The notes under the pieces are model-generated. The model was given only the letters and a program-made list of their open reading frames with translations, was not told the origin of the DNA and did not search any database. Below are positions 1 to 6,126 of a stretch of DNA of 7,139 bases, piece by piece. The translations under genes were made by a program, and so were the position numbers. The stretch comes from Spirochaeta sp. (GTDB taxonomy: Bacteria > Spirochaetota > Spirochaetia > DSM-27196 > SLAA01), in the NCBI GenBank assembly GCA_020201015.1, contig JAIVHN010000221.1, positions 2,769-9,907 on the forward strand, written 5' to 3'. The first letter of the stretch is position 1, and each line of letters opens with the position of its first letter.

Positions 1-1
1 C

Positions 2-109
2 ACCTATTTGCGAAGTCGTTCGCTCATAGATAGTGCGGTCGAGCACGCGCTGTACGGGGCATGGATCTTCACCCTCGGATTGGGAACCATTTTCGCATTT
101 CCTATTTGA
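2..109 (+). CDS. C-terminal end of a probable CPBP-family intramembrane protease (partial, 5' end outside window)
   Basis: An open frame enters from the left edge and ends at TGA 107-109, giving 35 visible residues. They contain the string VEHALYG followed by a hydrophobic stretch (WIFTLGLGTIFAF). In CPBP (CAAX protease and bacteriocin-processing, ABI) proteins a late conserved motif has a His in an 'xHALYG/N' context before the last membrane helix, and this tail matches that pattern. The family consists of multi-pass membrane metal-dependent peptidases. The catalytic Glu-Glu motif would lie upstream and cannot be checked. The stop is 28 nt before the preferred start of the glycosyltransferase, so the two genes are probably co-transcribed. 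The assignment rests on a short tail; another multi-pass membrane protein is possible. Confidence 0.55.
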   Translation, partial: TYLRSRSLIDSAVEHALYGAWIFTLGLGTIFAFPI

Positions 110-137
110 TGCAGATGGCTGCCACAGGCAGCCGAAG

Positions 138-1331
138 ATGTGTATCTTTTGGGCTATGCTTGCTTTATGGCTTCTTGTAGTACTGATTATAGGCTTTGGT
201 GCTGGAACTCTCATCTTTGGCGTTCGGGTTGTTCAGAAATCGACCGAACTTCTCCCGCCCGCCGGATCGAACACGACCGGCCTGGGCCGGAGCTCCACAG
301 ACTCCCCTACCGTTAGTATCATTATTCCCGCCCGGAACGAGGCGACCAGGATCCCGACGCTTCTCAAAAGCCTCGCGACACAGTCAATGCAGCCGCTTGA
401 GATCCTTGTGCTAGACGACGAGTCAACAGACCAAACCGCGCAGGTCGCACGTACCCATGGCGCGCGGGTGCTGTCTACCCCACCACGGCCGCACAACTGG
501 GTTGGTAAGACCTGGGCCTGCCACACAGGGGCTTCAGAATCCGTGGGCGAACTCCTGATGTTTCTTGACGCCGATGTAGAGCTGGATCCAACAGCCCTTG
601 AACGAATAGTTGCCGCCCGAGAGACCGACGGGGGAGTTGTATCGGTTCAGCCGTATCACCGTACTACACGCTTGTATGAGTCGTTCAGCGCGCTCTTTAA
701 CGCGCAGGTGGTAACGGCAGTGGGGGTCGGCTCGGCCTCGCTGGGGCTCTTTGGCCCGTGTATTCTTTTTGAAAGAGAAACCTACTTCCGCTGTGGCGGA
801 CACGAAGCGGTTCAGGACTCGGTCCTTGACGATGTCGATTTAGGCAAATGCTGTTTACGCACGGGAACGACCGTCCGAAACTACCTGGGTGGGAGCGCGG
901 TGAGCTTTCGCATGTACCCCAACGGCCCGCTTGAGATGCATAACGGCTGGACCAAGAACTTTCTCCAAGGAGCTGGAGCTACCCCAACCCGCACACTGCT
1001 GCTGCAGTCATTGTGGATCACCGGTGCGGTCACCGCCGCGGTTCAGGCCGGGCTAACACTGGCCGGGTCTTCGCTTGCGCTCCTTGGAGGGTGGGTAGCA
1101 CTTGCGGTGTATGCCGCCTATGCCGTCCTGCTTGCGCTCAGCGTGCGCACTTATGGCAGCTGTGGTGTTGGGGTGGCACTGACCTTTCCTGTGCATCTAA
1201 TCTTTTTTGGGAGCGTGATGGTACGCGCGCTCTGGATTCGAGCTGGCGGCGGCAGCGTGGACTGGCGTGGCCGCACCGTACAGCTGCACTCGCGCGGTCT
1301 ACCTAAGCCCTCGCCAGCAAAACCAGAATAG
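138..1331 (+). CDS. crtQ: CrtQ-like membrane glycosyltransferase, family 2 (4,4'-diaponeurosporenoate glucosyltransferase type)
   Basis: This is a 397-residue GT-A glycosyltransferase anchored in the membrane. A hydrophobic helix (about residues 5-30) is followed by the GT2 core: VSIIIPARNE (about 59-68), LVLDDES with D93-D94, and the nucleotide-sugar/metal motif DAD at 144-146. Then come SVQPYH, the acceptor-side motif DDVDLG (about 231-236), FRMYPNG, GWTKNF (about 270-275) and GAG, two to three C-terminal membrane segments (about 288-365), and a closing DWRGR. The strings VQPYH, FRMY, GWTK, GAG and W(R/K)GR also occur in Staphylococcus aureus CrtQ (recalled sequence), which transfers glucose to 4,4'-diaponeurosporenoate in staphyloxanthin synthesis. 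The adjacent crtO homologue strengthens the call. The frame is open back to a GTG at 33, but that start would overlap the preceding gene by 77 nt and add 35 unlikely residues. ATG 138, with a weak AGG 9 nt upstream, is preferred; ATG 156 is an alternative. The actual carotenoid acceptor is inferred. Confidence 0.82.
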   Translation: MCIFWAMLALWLLVVLIIGFGAGTLIFGVRVVQKSTELLPPAGSNTTGLGRSSTDSPTVSIIIPARNEATRIPTLLKSLATQSMQPLEILVLDDESTDQTAQVARTHGARVLSTPPRPHNWVGKTWACHTGASESVGELLMFLDADVELDPTALERIVAARETDGGVVSVQPYHRTTRLYESFSALFNAQVVTAVGVGSASLGLFGPCILFERETYFRCGGHEAVQDSVLDDVDLGKCCLRTGTTVRNYLGGSAVSFRMYPNGPLEMHNGWTKNFLQGAGATPTRTLLLQSLWITGAVTAAVQAGLTLAGSSLALLGGWVALAVYAAYAVLLALSVRTYGSCGVGVALTFPVHLIFFGSVMVRALWIRAGGGSVDWRGRTVQLHSRGLPKPSPAKPE

Positions 1332-1344
1332 CGGGGTAGCATGT

Positions 1345-1842
1345 ATGTCACTGTGGCTTAGAGTCCTGCTCATTGCAGCTAACTGGGTTCTCTTTCACAT
1401 TGGCAGTGGCTTTGCTACTCATCATATGCCCGCACGCTTTTTCGACCACGAAAGCCCGCTATTTAAAACACGCGCCTTTGAAGCCGAGGGCAGGCTGTAC
1501 CGACGAGTCCTGCGGATACATCGCTGGAAAGACCTCTTACCCGAGGCTGGCGCTACCTTTGCAGGAGGATTCGCCAAGCGCTCACTCTTCCCCGAGCACC
1601 GCACCGACCAGGCGTACCTGCAGCGCTTCATTGCCGAGACCAGGCGAGCCGAACTCACCCACTGGTTGCCGATTGCGCTCTCCGCAACTTTCTTCCTCTG
1701 GAATCCGCCCGAGATAGCTAGCTGGATGCCGGTTTACGCCGCCGCTACCAATCTTCCGTTTATCCTTGTGCAAAGGGCAAATCGCCCGCGCCTGCAAAGG
1801 CTCGCAAAAACTGGACAATTTCGGCGCACGGAGGCATCTTAA
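1345..1842 (+). CDS. crtO: CrtO-like glycosyl carotenoid acyltransferase (glycosyl-4,4'-diaponeurosporenoate acyltransferase family)
   Basis: The protein has 165 residues, the same length as I recall for S. aureus CrtO. It shows the family's order of motifs: an N-terminal membrane helix (about 3-22), RWKDLLPEAG near residue 50, the strong signature ETRRAELTHW near 98-107 (S. aureus ETKRAELIHW), a second hydrophobic segment, and the C-terminal NLPFILVQRANRPRL (S. aureus NVPIIIVQRYNRPRL). CrtO attaches a fatty acyl chain to the sugar of the glycosylated carotenoid, the final step of staphyloxanthin synthesis, at the cytoplasmic membrane. It starts 13 nt after the crtQ stop. GGGG at 1333-1336 is a reasonable ribosome binding site for ATG 1345; the frame is open further upstream (GTG 1267), but that start lies deep in crtQ. 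The family call is secure, while the exact substrate is inferred from the neighbour. Confidence 0.87.
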   Translation: MSLWLRVLLIAANWVLFHIGSGFATHHMPARFFDHESPLFKTRAFEAEGRLYRRVLRIHRWKDLLPEAGATFAGGFAKRSLFPEHRTDQAYLQRFIAETRRAELTHWLPIALSATFFLWNPPEIASWMPVYAAATNLPFILVQRANRPRLQRLAKTGQFRRTEAS

Positions 1843-1846
1843 AGCT

Positions 1847-2209
1847 ATGGCAAAGAATGTACTGGGAACCGAGCTCACAGGCTGCTCCGATCAGCCGCTC
1901 ACAGGATATTTTCGAGATGGAAACTGCAGCACCGGCGAGGGCGACACCGGAGTTCACGCAGTATGCGCCGAGGTTACAGAAGAGTTCTTAACCTTCAGCG
2001 CAGCACGCGGAAATGATCTCTCCACGCCGCACCCCGAATGGCACTTCCCCGGCCTCAAGCCCGGTGATCGCTGGTGCTTATGCGCCCCACGGTGGCAGGA
2101 AGCATTCCAAGCAGGCATGGCGCCAGCGGTAGTCCTCTCGGCCACCCACATGCTTGCGCTCGAGTTCTGCAACCTGGAGGATCTACGGGCTCACGCGGTA
2201 AAGGAATAG
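1847..2209 (+). CDS. DUF2237 family protein
   Basis: The 120-residue protein begins MAKNVLGTEL and carries the hallmark strings of DUF2237: LTGYFRDGNC (about 18-27), VCAEVTEEFL, RGNDLSTPHPE, FPGLKPGDRWCLC (about 67-79) and a closing APAVVLSATH...ALEF. Cysteines at 13, 27, 40, 77 and 79 lie in the family's conserved positions, as I recall them. Function is unknown; the cysteines suggest metal binding or redox chemistry, but this is a guess. ATG 1847 is chosen because it lies 4 nt after the crtO stop, follows GGAGG at 1830-1834 (inside the crtO end, spacing 12 nt), and gives the standard family N terminus. The frame is open back to 1766 within crtO. The tight spacing implies translation coupled to crtO. 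A role in pigment synthesis is not shown. Confidence 0.85.
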   Translation: MAKNVLGTELTGCSDQPLTGYFRDGNCSTGEGDTGVHAVCAEVTEEFLTFSAARGNDLSTPHPEWHFPGLKPGDRWCLCAPRWQEAFQAGMAPAVVLSATHMLALEFCNLEDLRAHAVKE

Positions 2210-2236
2210 CCTTCGTAGCGCCCGCAGCGTTACACT

Positions 2237-2848
2237 ATGCCCATGCACCGCGCACGCAACCTGCAGGAAGAACTCCCCAAGCTCCTGAGCGCTCTCACCC
2301 GGGCAGGGCTCGGCAAGCGGACGCGAAGTGATCTGTACGCCCACAGATCTCTGGTCGATATCTACGCTGCGGACATCTGCCCAGAGTTGCTCAACCGGCT
2401 CGATCTTCTCTGGCGCGGCTGGGCCCCTGCAGGCATAGATCCCTGGAACATCCTGCGAATTTCGGCCCGGGCGGACGCCTGTGCCCAGCTGTGCTACCCA
2501 CGCTTTGACGATACCGGCCACCCGGCCATAGCCGCATCTCTTAAGACCAACTTTAGCGACACCGACACCCCAAGTGGTACCGTCACCCCAAGCCGCACCG
2601 AACCGAGCTTCACCGACTACCGAGGCCGGAATAACCCACCAATTCTGCACCGCAAGGAGTTGCTCGTAGCGCCCGCCTATCCGCATGCTGGCGCCTTTTC
2701 CGCCCTCACACAGGCCGAGCTTGCGGCAGGCTTGCTGCACCACGCCCACACCGTCGGCTACCGCCGCCAGTGGGAGGCGCGCCTCAGCGCAGCTGGCCTT
2801 GCCGTCCAGGGCCACCAACTTGGGGAGGTGCCTCGGTCAGTGCACTAG
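2237..2848 (+). CDS. Stand-alone protein resembling the non-methyltransferase part of the DNA phosphorothioation-associated putative methyltransferase family
   Basis: The 203-residue protein contains LYAHRSLVDI (about 33-42), WNILRIS (70-76), YPRFDDTGHPAIAASL (about 87-102), a motif around NNPPILHRKELLV (132-144) and VGYRRQWEARL (about 173-183). As I recall it, the large proteins annotated 'DNA phosphorothioation-associated putative methyltransferase' share the pattern YVHRS / YPDFD..PHPAL / NPPILHRKE / IGTRxGWE beside a SAM-dependent methyltransferase region. No glycine-rich SAM-binding motif is present here, so this is a separate domain of unknown function. Residues about 110-122 form a Thr/Pro-rich insert encoded by a near-repeat: CACCCCAAG at 2566-2574 recurs 18 nt later at 2584-2592. 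There is no good ribosome binding site; ATG 2243 is an alternative start. It follows the DUF2237 gene by 27 nt. No dnd genes are in the window. Confidence 0.55.
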   Translation: MPMHRARNLQEELPKLLSALTRAGLGKRTRSDLYAHRSLVDIYAADICPELLNRLDLLWRGWAPAGIDPWNILRISARADACAQLCYPRFDDTGHPAIAASLKTNFSDTDTPSGTVTPSRTEPSFTDYRGRNNPPILHRKELLVAPAYPHAGAFSALTQAELAAGLLHHAHTVGYRRQWEARLSAAGLAVQGHQLGEVPRSVH

Positions 2849-2867
2849 TGAGGAGACTTCTTGACTA

Positions 2868-3834
2868 CTACCGCAGGCGAGTGAGCACGGACTCAAGAGT
2901 GGCCCCAGGTTCAAGCACCTCGTCAAGAGCACGTTGCAGCTTTTCGGTGTCCTGCACGGCGCGCACCTCGTCTCGATCCCGGTCACCAAGACTGAATTCA
3001 CGCTCTAATAGACGAAGAAGTGCAAACGAGAGCCCTTCGGCCTTACCTTCCCTCTTTCAGTTTCGCCAAGACTGATTCTGCGCTGTCGGGCCGCCCATCA
3101 CACAGATACTCCAGGGTAGCATCCCGGAACTCTTTGGGCAGTCGCGGGTTGCTTAACGAACGAACCACCTTGAGCACGCCATCTTTCCCCATCTCGCGCG
3201 CCGCTGCGTGCATTGCCTGTAAAGCCGCCCTCGCAAGTGGCCCACCAATAAACTCATCCCTTAGGCTTTCGCCCACGTCATAGACCAAGTGACGGAAGGC
3301 CGAGAAGTGGTTCATGTACGCCGTCTCAGCCTCGTTCAAGCCCAACGCCCGCGACAACTCGGTTGGCGCCGTCCAGCGACCTGGGCCGTTGTACACAACC
3401 ACCGAAACTACCGGTGGTGGCGGCGCTCCTTTCCGACCGGGTTCAGCCGCAATGTGCTCAAGCACCGCCGCGCTGCATATCATGAGTTGATAGATGGTAC
3501 CCCATTGATTCCGTTCCTTGTGTTCAAGAAGCAGATAGACCGCGATTTCAGTGCCCCCAAATGACTTCAAGGTGAGCAGTAGATCAGTTCGAGGCTCGGC
3601 GAACTCTGAGTCGACAAAGGTCGTTGGACTCGACTCGACGGTGAACTGTTGTTCAGGTGGCACCTGTCCGCCCTCGCTGCCAGTATCCGTTTCGTCGGAA
3701 GGCCATAGCGCGCGCCAGACCGCGTTTAGGGCCAGGTCATGCAACGGCTCAGCCTGAGTGAACACGTAGCGGAAATATCGGTCATGGGCTGTCTGCGCCT
3801 GTTTCTGGGGATCAGGCTCTGCGCTATTCTTCAT
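2868..3834 (-). pseudogene. Rpn-family PD-(D/E)XK nuclease (recombination-promoting nuclease / PF04754-like), interrupted by a frameshift near its C terminus
   Basis: Reading leftward from ATG 3834-3832, preceded by GAGGAG at 3845-3840, the gene encodes 263 residues to TAA at 3045-3043. HDRYFRYVF (17-25), RTDLLLTL (82-89, D84), YLLLEHK (100-106, E104 and K106), YQLM, and VVVYNGPGRWTAP (145-157) give the order and PD-(D/E)XK residues of Rpn nucleases, which cut DNA and promote recombination. After the stop, the +1 frame continues with EGKAEGLSFALLRLLEREF... for about 59 more residues to TAG at 2870-2868. This matches the charged, EG-rich C-terminal end typical of the family. Total length (967 nt) is one base over a multiple of three, so one extra base near 3045-3055 (GAGGGAAGG on the - strand) explains the break. 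The nuclease core is intact, so the shorter protein could still be active. The gene converges on the + strand gene ending at 2848. Confidence 0.78.
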
Positions 3835-3961
3835 GGTAGCTCCTCACACTGTACTACCGCGAAATGTGCACGCTGCTTCGTCTGCGAACGAAATAATCGG
3901 TAGAAAGCGCAGCGGGAGTCCGCAAAAAGGACAATCCCTGGGCAAACGGTTGTGGCGACCC

Positions 3962-3991
3962 TTGTTTAAGTGACTATTTCTACAGTACACT
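3962..3991 (+). promoter_or_regulatory. Predicted promoter of the phd-PIN operon
   Basis: TTGTTT (3962-3967), an 18-nt spacer and TACACT (3986-3991) make a fair sigma70-like promoter 18 nt before the antitoxin start. It overlaps an inverted repeat that could hold a repressor. Confidence 0.45.
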
Positions 3992-3994
3992 TAA
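3966..3994. repeat. Inverted repeat TTAAGTG-N15-CACTTAA, likely operator of the phd-PIN operon
   Basis: Perfect 7-bp arms lie at 3966-3972 and 3988-3994. Arm centres are 22 bp apart, about two helical turns. The right arm overlaps the predicted -10 box and the left arm abuts the -35. This is the layout expected for autorepression by a Phd-type antitoxin, alone or bound to its toxin; the binding protein is inferred. Confidence 0.5.
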
Positions 3995-4009
3995 TCACAA
4001 GAGGTGTTC

Positions 4010-4279
4010 ATGAAAGTATGGAAAGCCGCAGATGCAAAACGCAGATTCTCGGAACTCATCCACTCTGCCAGCGAGGCACCGCAACTAGTTGAGCTTCGCG
4101 GGAAGCCGGTTGGTGTCGTCGTCTCGTATGAGCGCTTCACAAAGGACTCCCACCTGAGCGCAGAGAAGACGGTTGCCGAGTGGCTGAAACAATTGGCCGA
4201 GCTTCATGAACACGAGGGTGACCCAGAGCTTGCGGAGCGGAGTGGCCGTCGTGAGCAGTTTGACGGTGACTGGAAGTGA
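4010..4279 (+). CDS. Phd/YefM-family antitoxin
   Basis: The 89-residue protein opens with MKVWKAADAKRRFSELIHSA and continues QLVELRGKPVGVVVSYERF (to about residue 43). This is the classic Phd/YefM N-terminal fold: a helix, then strands ending in 'G-K-P-V-G-V-V-V'. This part dimerises and binds operator DNA, while the charged C-terminal half (about 50-89) would wrap and block the toxin. ATG 4010 is chosen over the in-frame GTG 4004 because AAGAGG at 3999-4004 is then an ideal ribosome binding site 5 nt away. The stop codon overlaps the toxin start by 4 nt (GTGA), so the pair is translationally coupled. It probably represses its own promoter through the inverted repeat upstream. Confidence 0.88.
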   Translation: MKVWKAADAKRRFSELIHSASEAPQLVELRGKPVGVVVSYERFTKDSHLSAEKTVAEWLKQLAELHEHEGDPELAERSGRREQFDGDWK

Positions 4280-4671
4280 CCTATCTGCTTGATACCAACG
4301 TGATCAGTGAGATAATGCGAAGAGACCCTAATCCACAGGTTTTTTCATGGTTTACCGAGCTGAACGCAGTTCCTACATCGGTGATCTGCCTGGAGGAACT
4401 CGTGTTCGGGCTCCGCCGTCGATCTCTCTACAAAAAAGAGGCCTGGTTGCGGAGGCTACTGACGGACAAGGGTTGCGTCTATCTGGTGAGTGACAGTGCA
4501 GCACACTGGAGCGGTCAGCGCCGGGCAGCTGCAGAACTTCAGGGGGTCACAGTGCACCAGGCCGACGCACTCATAGCCGCCTGTGCGTGGGAGCATGGCT
4601 TGGTACTTGCCACACGAAATACCAGGGACTTTGAGAGCTTGGGTATAGCGCTCTTTAATCCCTTTGCGTAA
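4276..4671 (+). CDS. PIN-domain toxin ribonuclease (VapC type)
   Basis: The 131-residue protein starts at GTG 4276. It has the PIN acidic residues in order: D6 in YLLDTNVISE, E41 in CLEELVFGLRR, D97 in HQADALIAACA, and D118 in LATRNTRDF (with N115). VapC enzymes are Mg2+-dependent RNases that cut tRNA, rRNA or mRNA to stop growth. Length is normal and no catalytic residue is missing, so the toxin looks functional. It overlaps the preceding antitoxin by 4 nt, marking a complete two-gene module. The antitoxin is Phd-type rather than AbrB-like VapB, a common combination. The RNA target cannot be read from the sequence. Confidence 0.9.
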   Translation: MTYLLDTNVISEIMRRDPNPQVFSWFTELNAVPTSVICLEELVFGLRRRSLYKKEAWLRRLLTDKGCVYLVSDSAAHWSGQRRAAAELQGVTVHQADALIAACAWEHGLVLATRNTRDFESLGIALFNPFA

Positions 4672-4720
4672 TCACTCGTAATTTCAAGCCGGGCGGACAC
4701 GAAGGCAAGCGGCTCCGATT

Positions 4721-4790
4721 ATTAGCTAATTATTGACTCAGATCTCGCCATATGCTAAAATATTAGCTATACTATAGATCATTAGCTAAT
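4721..4790. repeat. Three ATTAGCTAAT-type palindromes around the Phd-Uma2 promoter (probable operators)
   Basis: The perfect 10-bp palindrome ATTAGCTAAT occurs at 4721-4730 and 4781-4790, with a near copy ATTAGCTATA at 4762-4771. A further half-site GCTAA at 4754-4758 pairs with TTAGC at 4763-4767 across the -10 box. The sites lie just before the -35, at the predicted transcription start, and directly before the ribosome binding site, so bound protein should block transcription. The Phd-like N-terminal domain of the next gene's product is the natural candidate ligand (inference). Confidence 0.65.
4733..4761 (+). promoter_or_regulatory. Strong predicted sigma70 promoter of the Phd-Uma2 gene
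   Basis: TTGACT (4733-4738), a 17-nt spacer and TAAAAT (4756-4761) are close to consensus. The predicted start near 4768 gives a leader of about 35 nt containing GGAGG (4793-4797), 5 nt before ATG 4803. Palindromic repeats flank it on both sides. Confidence 0.7.
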
Positions 4791-4802
4791 CCGGAGGCGA
4801 GT

Positions 4803-5651
4803 ATGCTTGTCCCTTCCACCGAACTGCAGAATAATTTTGGCAAGTACCTTGAGTTGTGCAGAAAGCAGCAAGTAATCATTACCAAAAACGGTAAGAAACG
4901 AGCGCTCCTCATGTACTGGCCCCACGACGTTCAAAATAGCCCAGAAGACGCCCACAATAGTGCGGCGGCAGAGCCTGTTCCCGCCTACTCCACAGAAGAT
5001 GCCGGTGACCCTGGCGAGCGGGACGACCCAAGCCCAAAGTCAGCCCGCCCGCAGGGCTGGGTAAGCTACCGGGAGTTCCTGGAGCTTACAGGAAACAGCG
5101 AGCAGCGCTATGAGCTCATTGACGGCGTCGTGTACATGCTGGCCGCGCCGGTGTTCCGACATCAGGCAGCCCTCGGCCGGCTGTATCTAATCATGGTGGA
5201 GTATCTTGGTGAGTCCAGGGACTGCACAGCGGTGCTCGCCCCGTTCGACATTCGACTAACTCGCGAGACACTACGGCAAGAACGAGAGACCGGTGAGGAT
5301 GACCTGAACATAGTGCAACCGGACCTGGTGGCCGTCTGCGACTACCGCAAGGATCTCAACGCAGAGGACCAGTACTGGGGTGTGCCCGAACTTGCCATTG
5401 AAATTCTCTCCCCCTCATCTCGCAGCAAGGACAGCATCAAAAAAGTTGATCTCTACATGGAGAGCGGGATTCGGGAGTGCTGGATCGTTGACCCGCTCAA
5501 CCGGACGCTAAGCATCCATGTGTTTCGCGACCTCGAGCTGGCAGAGACTCGCATTGCAACAGCAGGACGCCCGGCTGAATCCGACCGCTTCCCGGGTTTG
5601 GTGGTAGAAGTAGAGCGTGTCTTTGGGCAGGATGAGCCGGCTCAGGGTTGA
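4803..5651 (+). CDS. Fusion protein: N-terminal Phd/YefM antitoxin-like domain plus C-terminal Uma2-family nuclease
   Basis: The 282-residue protein has two domains. Residues 1-40 (MLVPSTELQNNFGKYLELCR, then VIITKNGKKRALLMYW) match the Phd/YefM DNA-binding fold. Residues about 43-84 are an acidic, Pro/Ser-rich linker. Residues about 86-275 are a Uma2 (DUF820) PD-(D/E)XK domain: YELIDG (103-108), VQPDLVAV with P173-D174, PELAIEILSPS with E200, KKVDLY with K213/K214, and ECWIVDP (225-231). The nuclease residues appear complete. The cellular role of Uma2 proteins is poorly known; they are often abundant in paralogues in cyanobacteria and other environmental bacteria. Fusing a repressor-type domain to the nuclease suggests a single protein that autoregulates through the upstream palindromes, or is steered to such sites. 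ATG 4803 has a canonical GGAGG. A start at 4803 is required to include the Phd part. Confidence 0.85.
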   Translation: MLVPSTELQNNFGKYLELCRKQQVIITKNGKKRALLMYWPHDVQNSPEDAHNSAAAEPVPAYSTEDAGDPGERDDPSPKSARPQGWVSYREFLELTGNSEQRYELIDGVVYMLAAPVFRHQAALGRLYLIMVEYLGESRDCTAVLAPFDIRLTRETLRQERETGEDDLNIVQPDLVAVCDYRKDLNAEDQYWGVPELAIEILSPSSRSKDSIKKVDLYMESGIRECWIVDPLNRTLSIHVFRDLELAETRIATAGRPAESDRFPGLVVEVERVFGQDEPAQG

Positions 5652-5675
5652 ACACCACCAGATCTGACGTATACT
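5648..5675 (+). promoter_or_regulatory. Predicted promoter of the mntA-hepT operon (leaderless geometry)
   Basis: TTGAAC (5648-5653) overlaps the stop codon of the preceding gene; a 16-nt spacer leads to TATACT (5670-5675). ATG 5683 lies 7 nt after the -10 box, so transcription should start at or within a base or two of the ATG. A short inverted repeat ATACT-TTTG-AGTAT (5671-5684) spans this junction and may be an operator. Confidence 0.65.
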
Positions 5676-5682
5676 TTTGAGT

Positions 5683-6126
5683 ATGAGTAGTGTGCAGGAT
5701 GAGGTGATCAGAGAATGCGCAACAGTCCTCAAAGCATGCCTTCCCCATCTTGAGTTTGCCTGCCTGTATGGATCCTGCGCCCGCGGGGAAATGCTTCCCT
5801 TCAGCGATATCGATATTGGGCTGTACCTGCCGGAAGACCCGGACATTCTGAGCCTGGGAGACGTGGCTGGCCGTTTGGAGACTGCTCTGAGACGCCCCGT
5901 AGATATCCTCCTGCTGCGGGGACTACCCGAACGCGACCCGGAACTGGCCTTTCGTGTGGCCGATGAGGGGGTTCTCATTACCGAAGACCGGCGCCACCGT
6001 TACGCCCAGTTTAAGAAGCAGGCCTTTCTCTACTATCTCGACACCGAGTATCTGCGCAAGCTCACCCGCTCCGCTCTGCACCGCCGTGTCTTGAGCGGCA
6101 ACATGGGAAGAAGGAACTATGTCTGA
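5683..6126 (+). CDS. mntA: MntA-type minimal nucleotidyltransferase antitoxin (MNT of an MNT-HEPN module)
   Basis: The 147-residue protein carries LYGSCARGEMLPFSDIDIGL (from about residue 27), which is the polymerase-beta-like GSx10DxD motif with both metal-binding Asp residues, and a third acidic site in RRPVDILLL (about 71-79). In the characterised HepT/MntA systems, MntA transfers AMP from ATP onto a Tyr of the HEPN toxin beside its RNase motif, switching it off. The motif is complete, so this enzyme looks active. ATG 5683 is preferred over the in-frame TTG 5677 because it coincides with the predicted transcript start; there is no Shine-Dalgarno. The 3' end overlaps hepT by 8 nt. Confidence 0.88.
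   Translation: MSSVQDEVIRECATVLKACLPHLEFACLYGSCARGEMLPFSDIDIGLYLPEDPDILSLGDVAGRLETALRRPVDILLLRGLPERDPELAFRVADEGVLITEDRRHRYAQFKKQAFLYYLDTEYLRKLTRSALHRRVLSGNMGRRNYV

Noticed and set aside
33..137. Upstream extension of the glycosyltransferase to GTG 33
   Set aside because: It overlaps the CPBP-like tail by 77 nt, and its residues look non-biological; ATG 138 begins just before the membrane helix.
1373..1717. A 114-codon open frame overlapping crtO in another frame, and similar long shadows on the opposite strand of 2183-2818
   Set aside because: The other frames encode recognisable families (CrtO, and the HRKE-motif protein); the shadows show no motif.
2843..2850. CACTAGTG palindrome at the convergent gene ends, considered as a terminator
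   Set aside because: Eight bases cannot form a stable stem-loop and there is no T-run; no terminator is visible between the convergent genes.
3551..3757. Open + strand frames inside the Rpn gene
   Set aside because: The - strand protein has family motifs and a good ribosome site; these are antisense shadows.
3871..3914. CGCTGC ... GCAGCG inverted repeat in the divergent gap between Rpn and phd
   Set aside because: Only 6-bp arms with over 30 nt between them and no promoter or T-run context; likely chance.
4672..4720. Terminator after the first PIN gene
   Set aside because: No stem followed by a T-run; only short GC-rich stretches are present.
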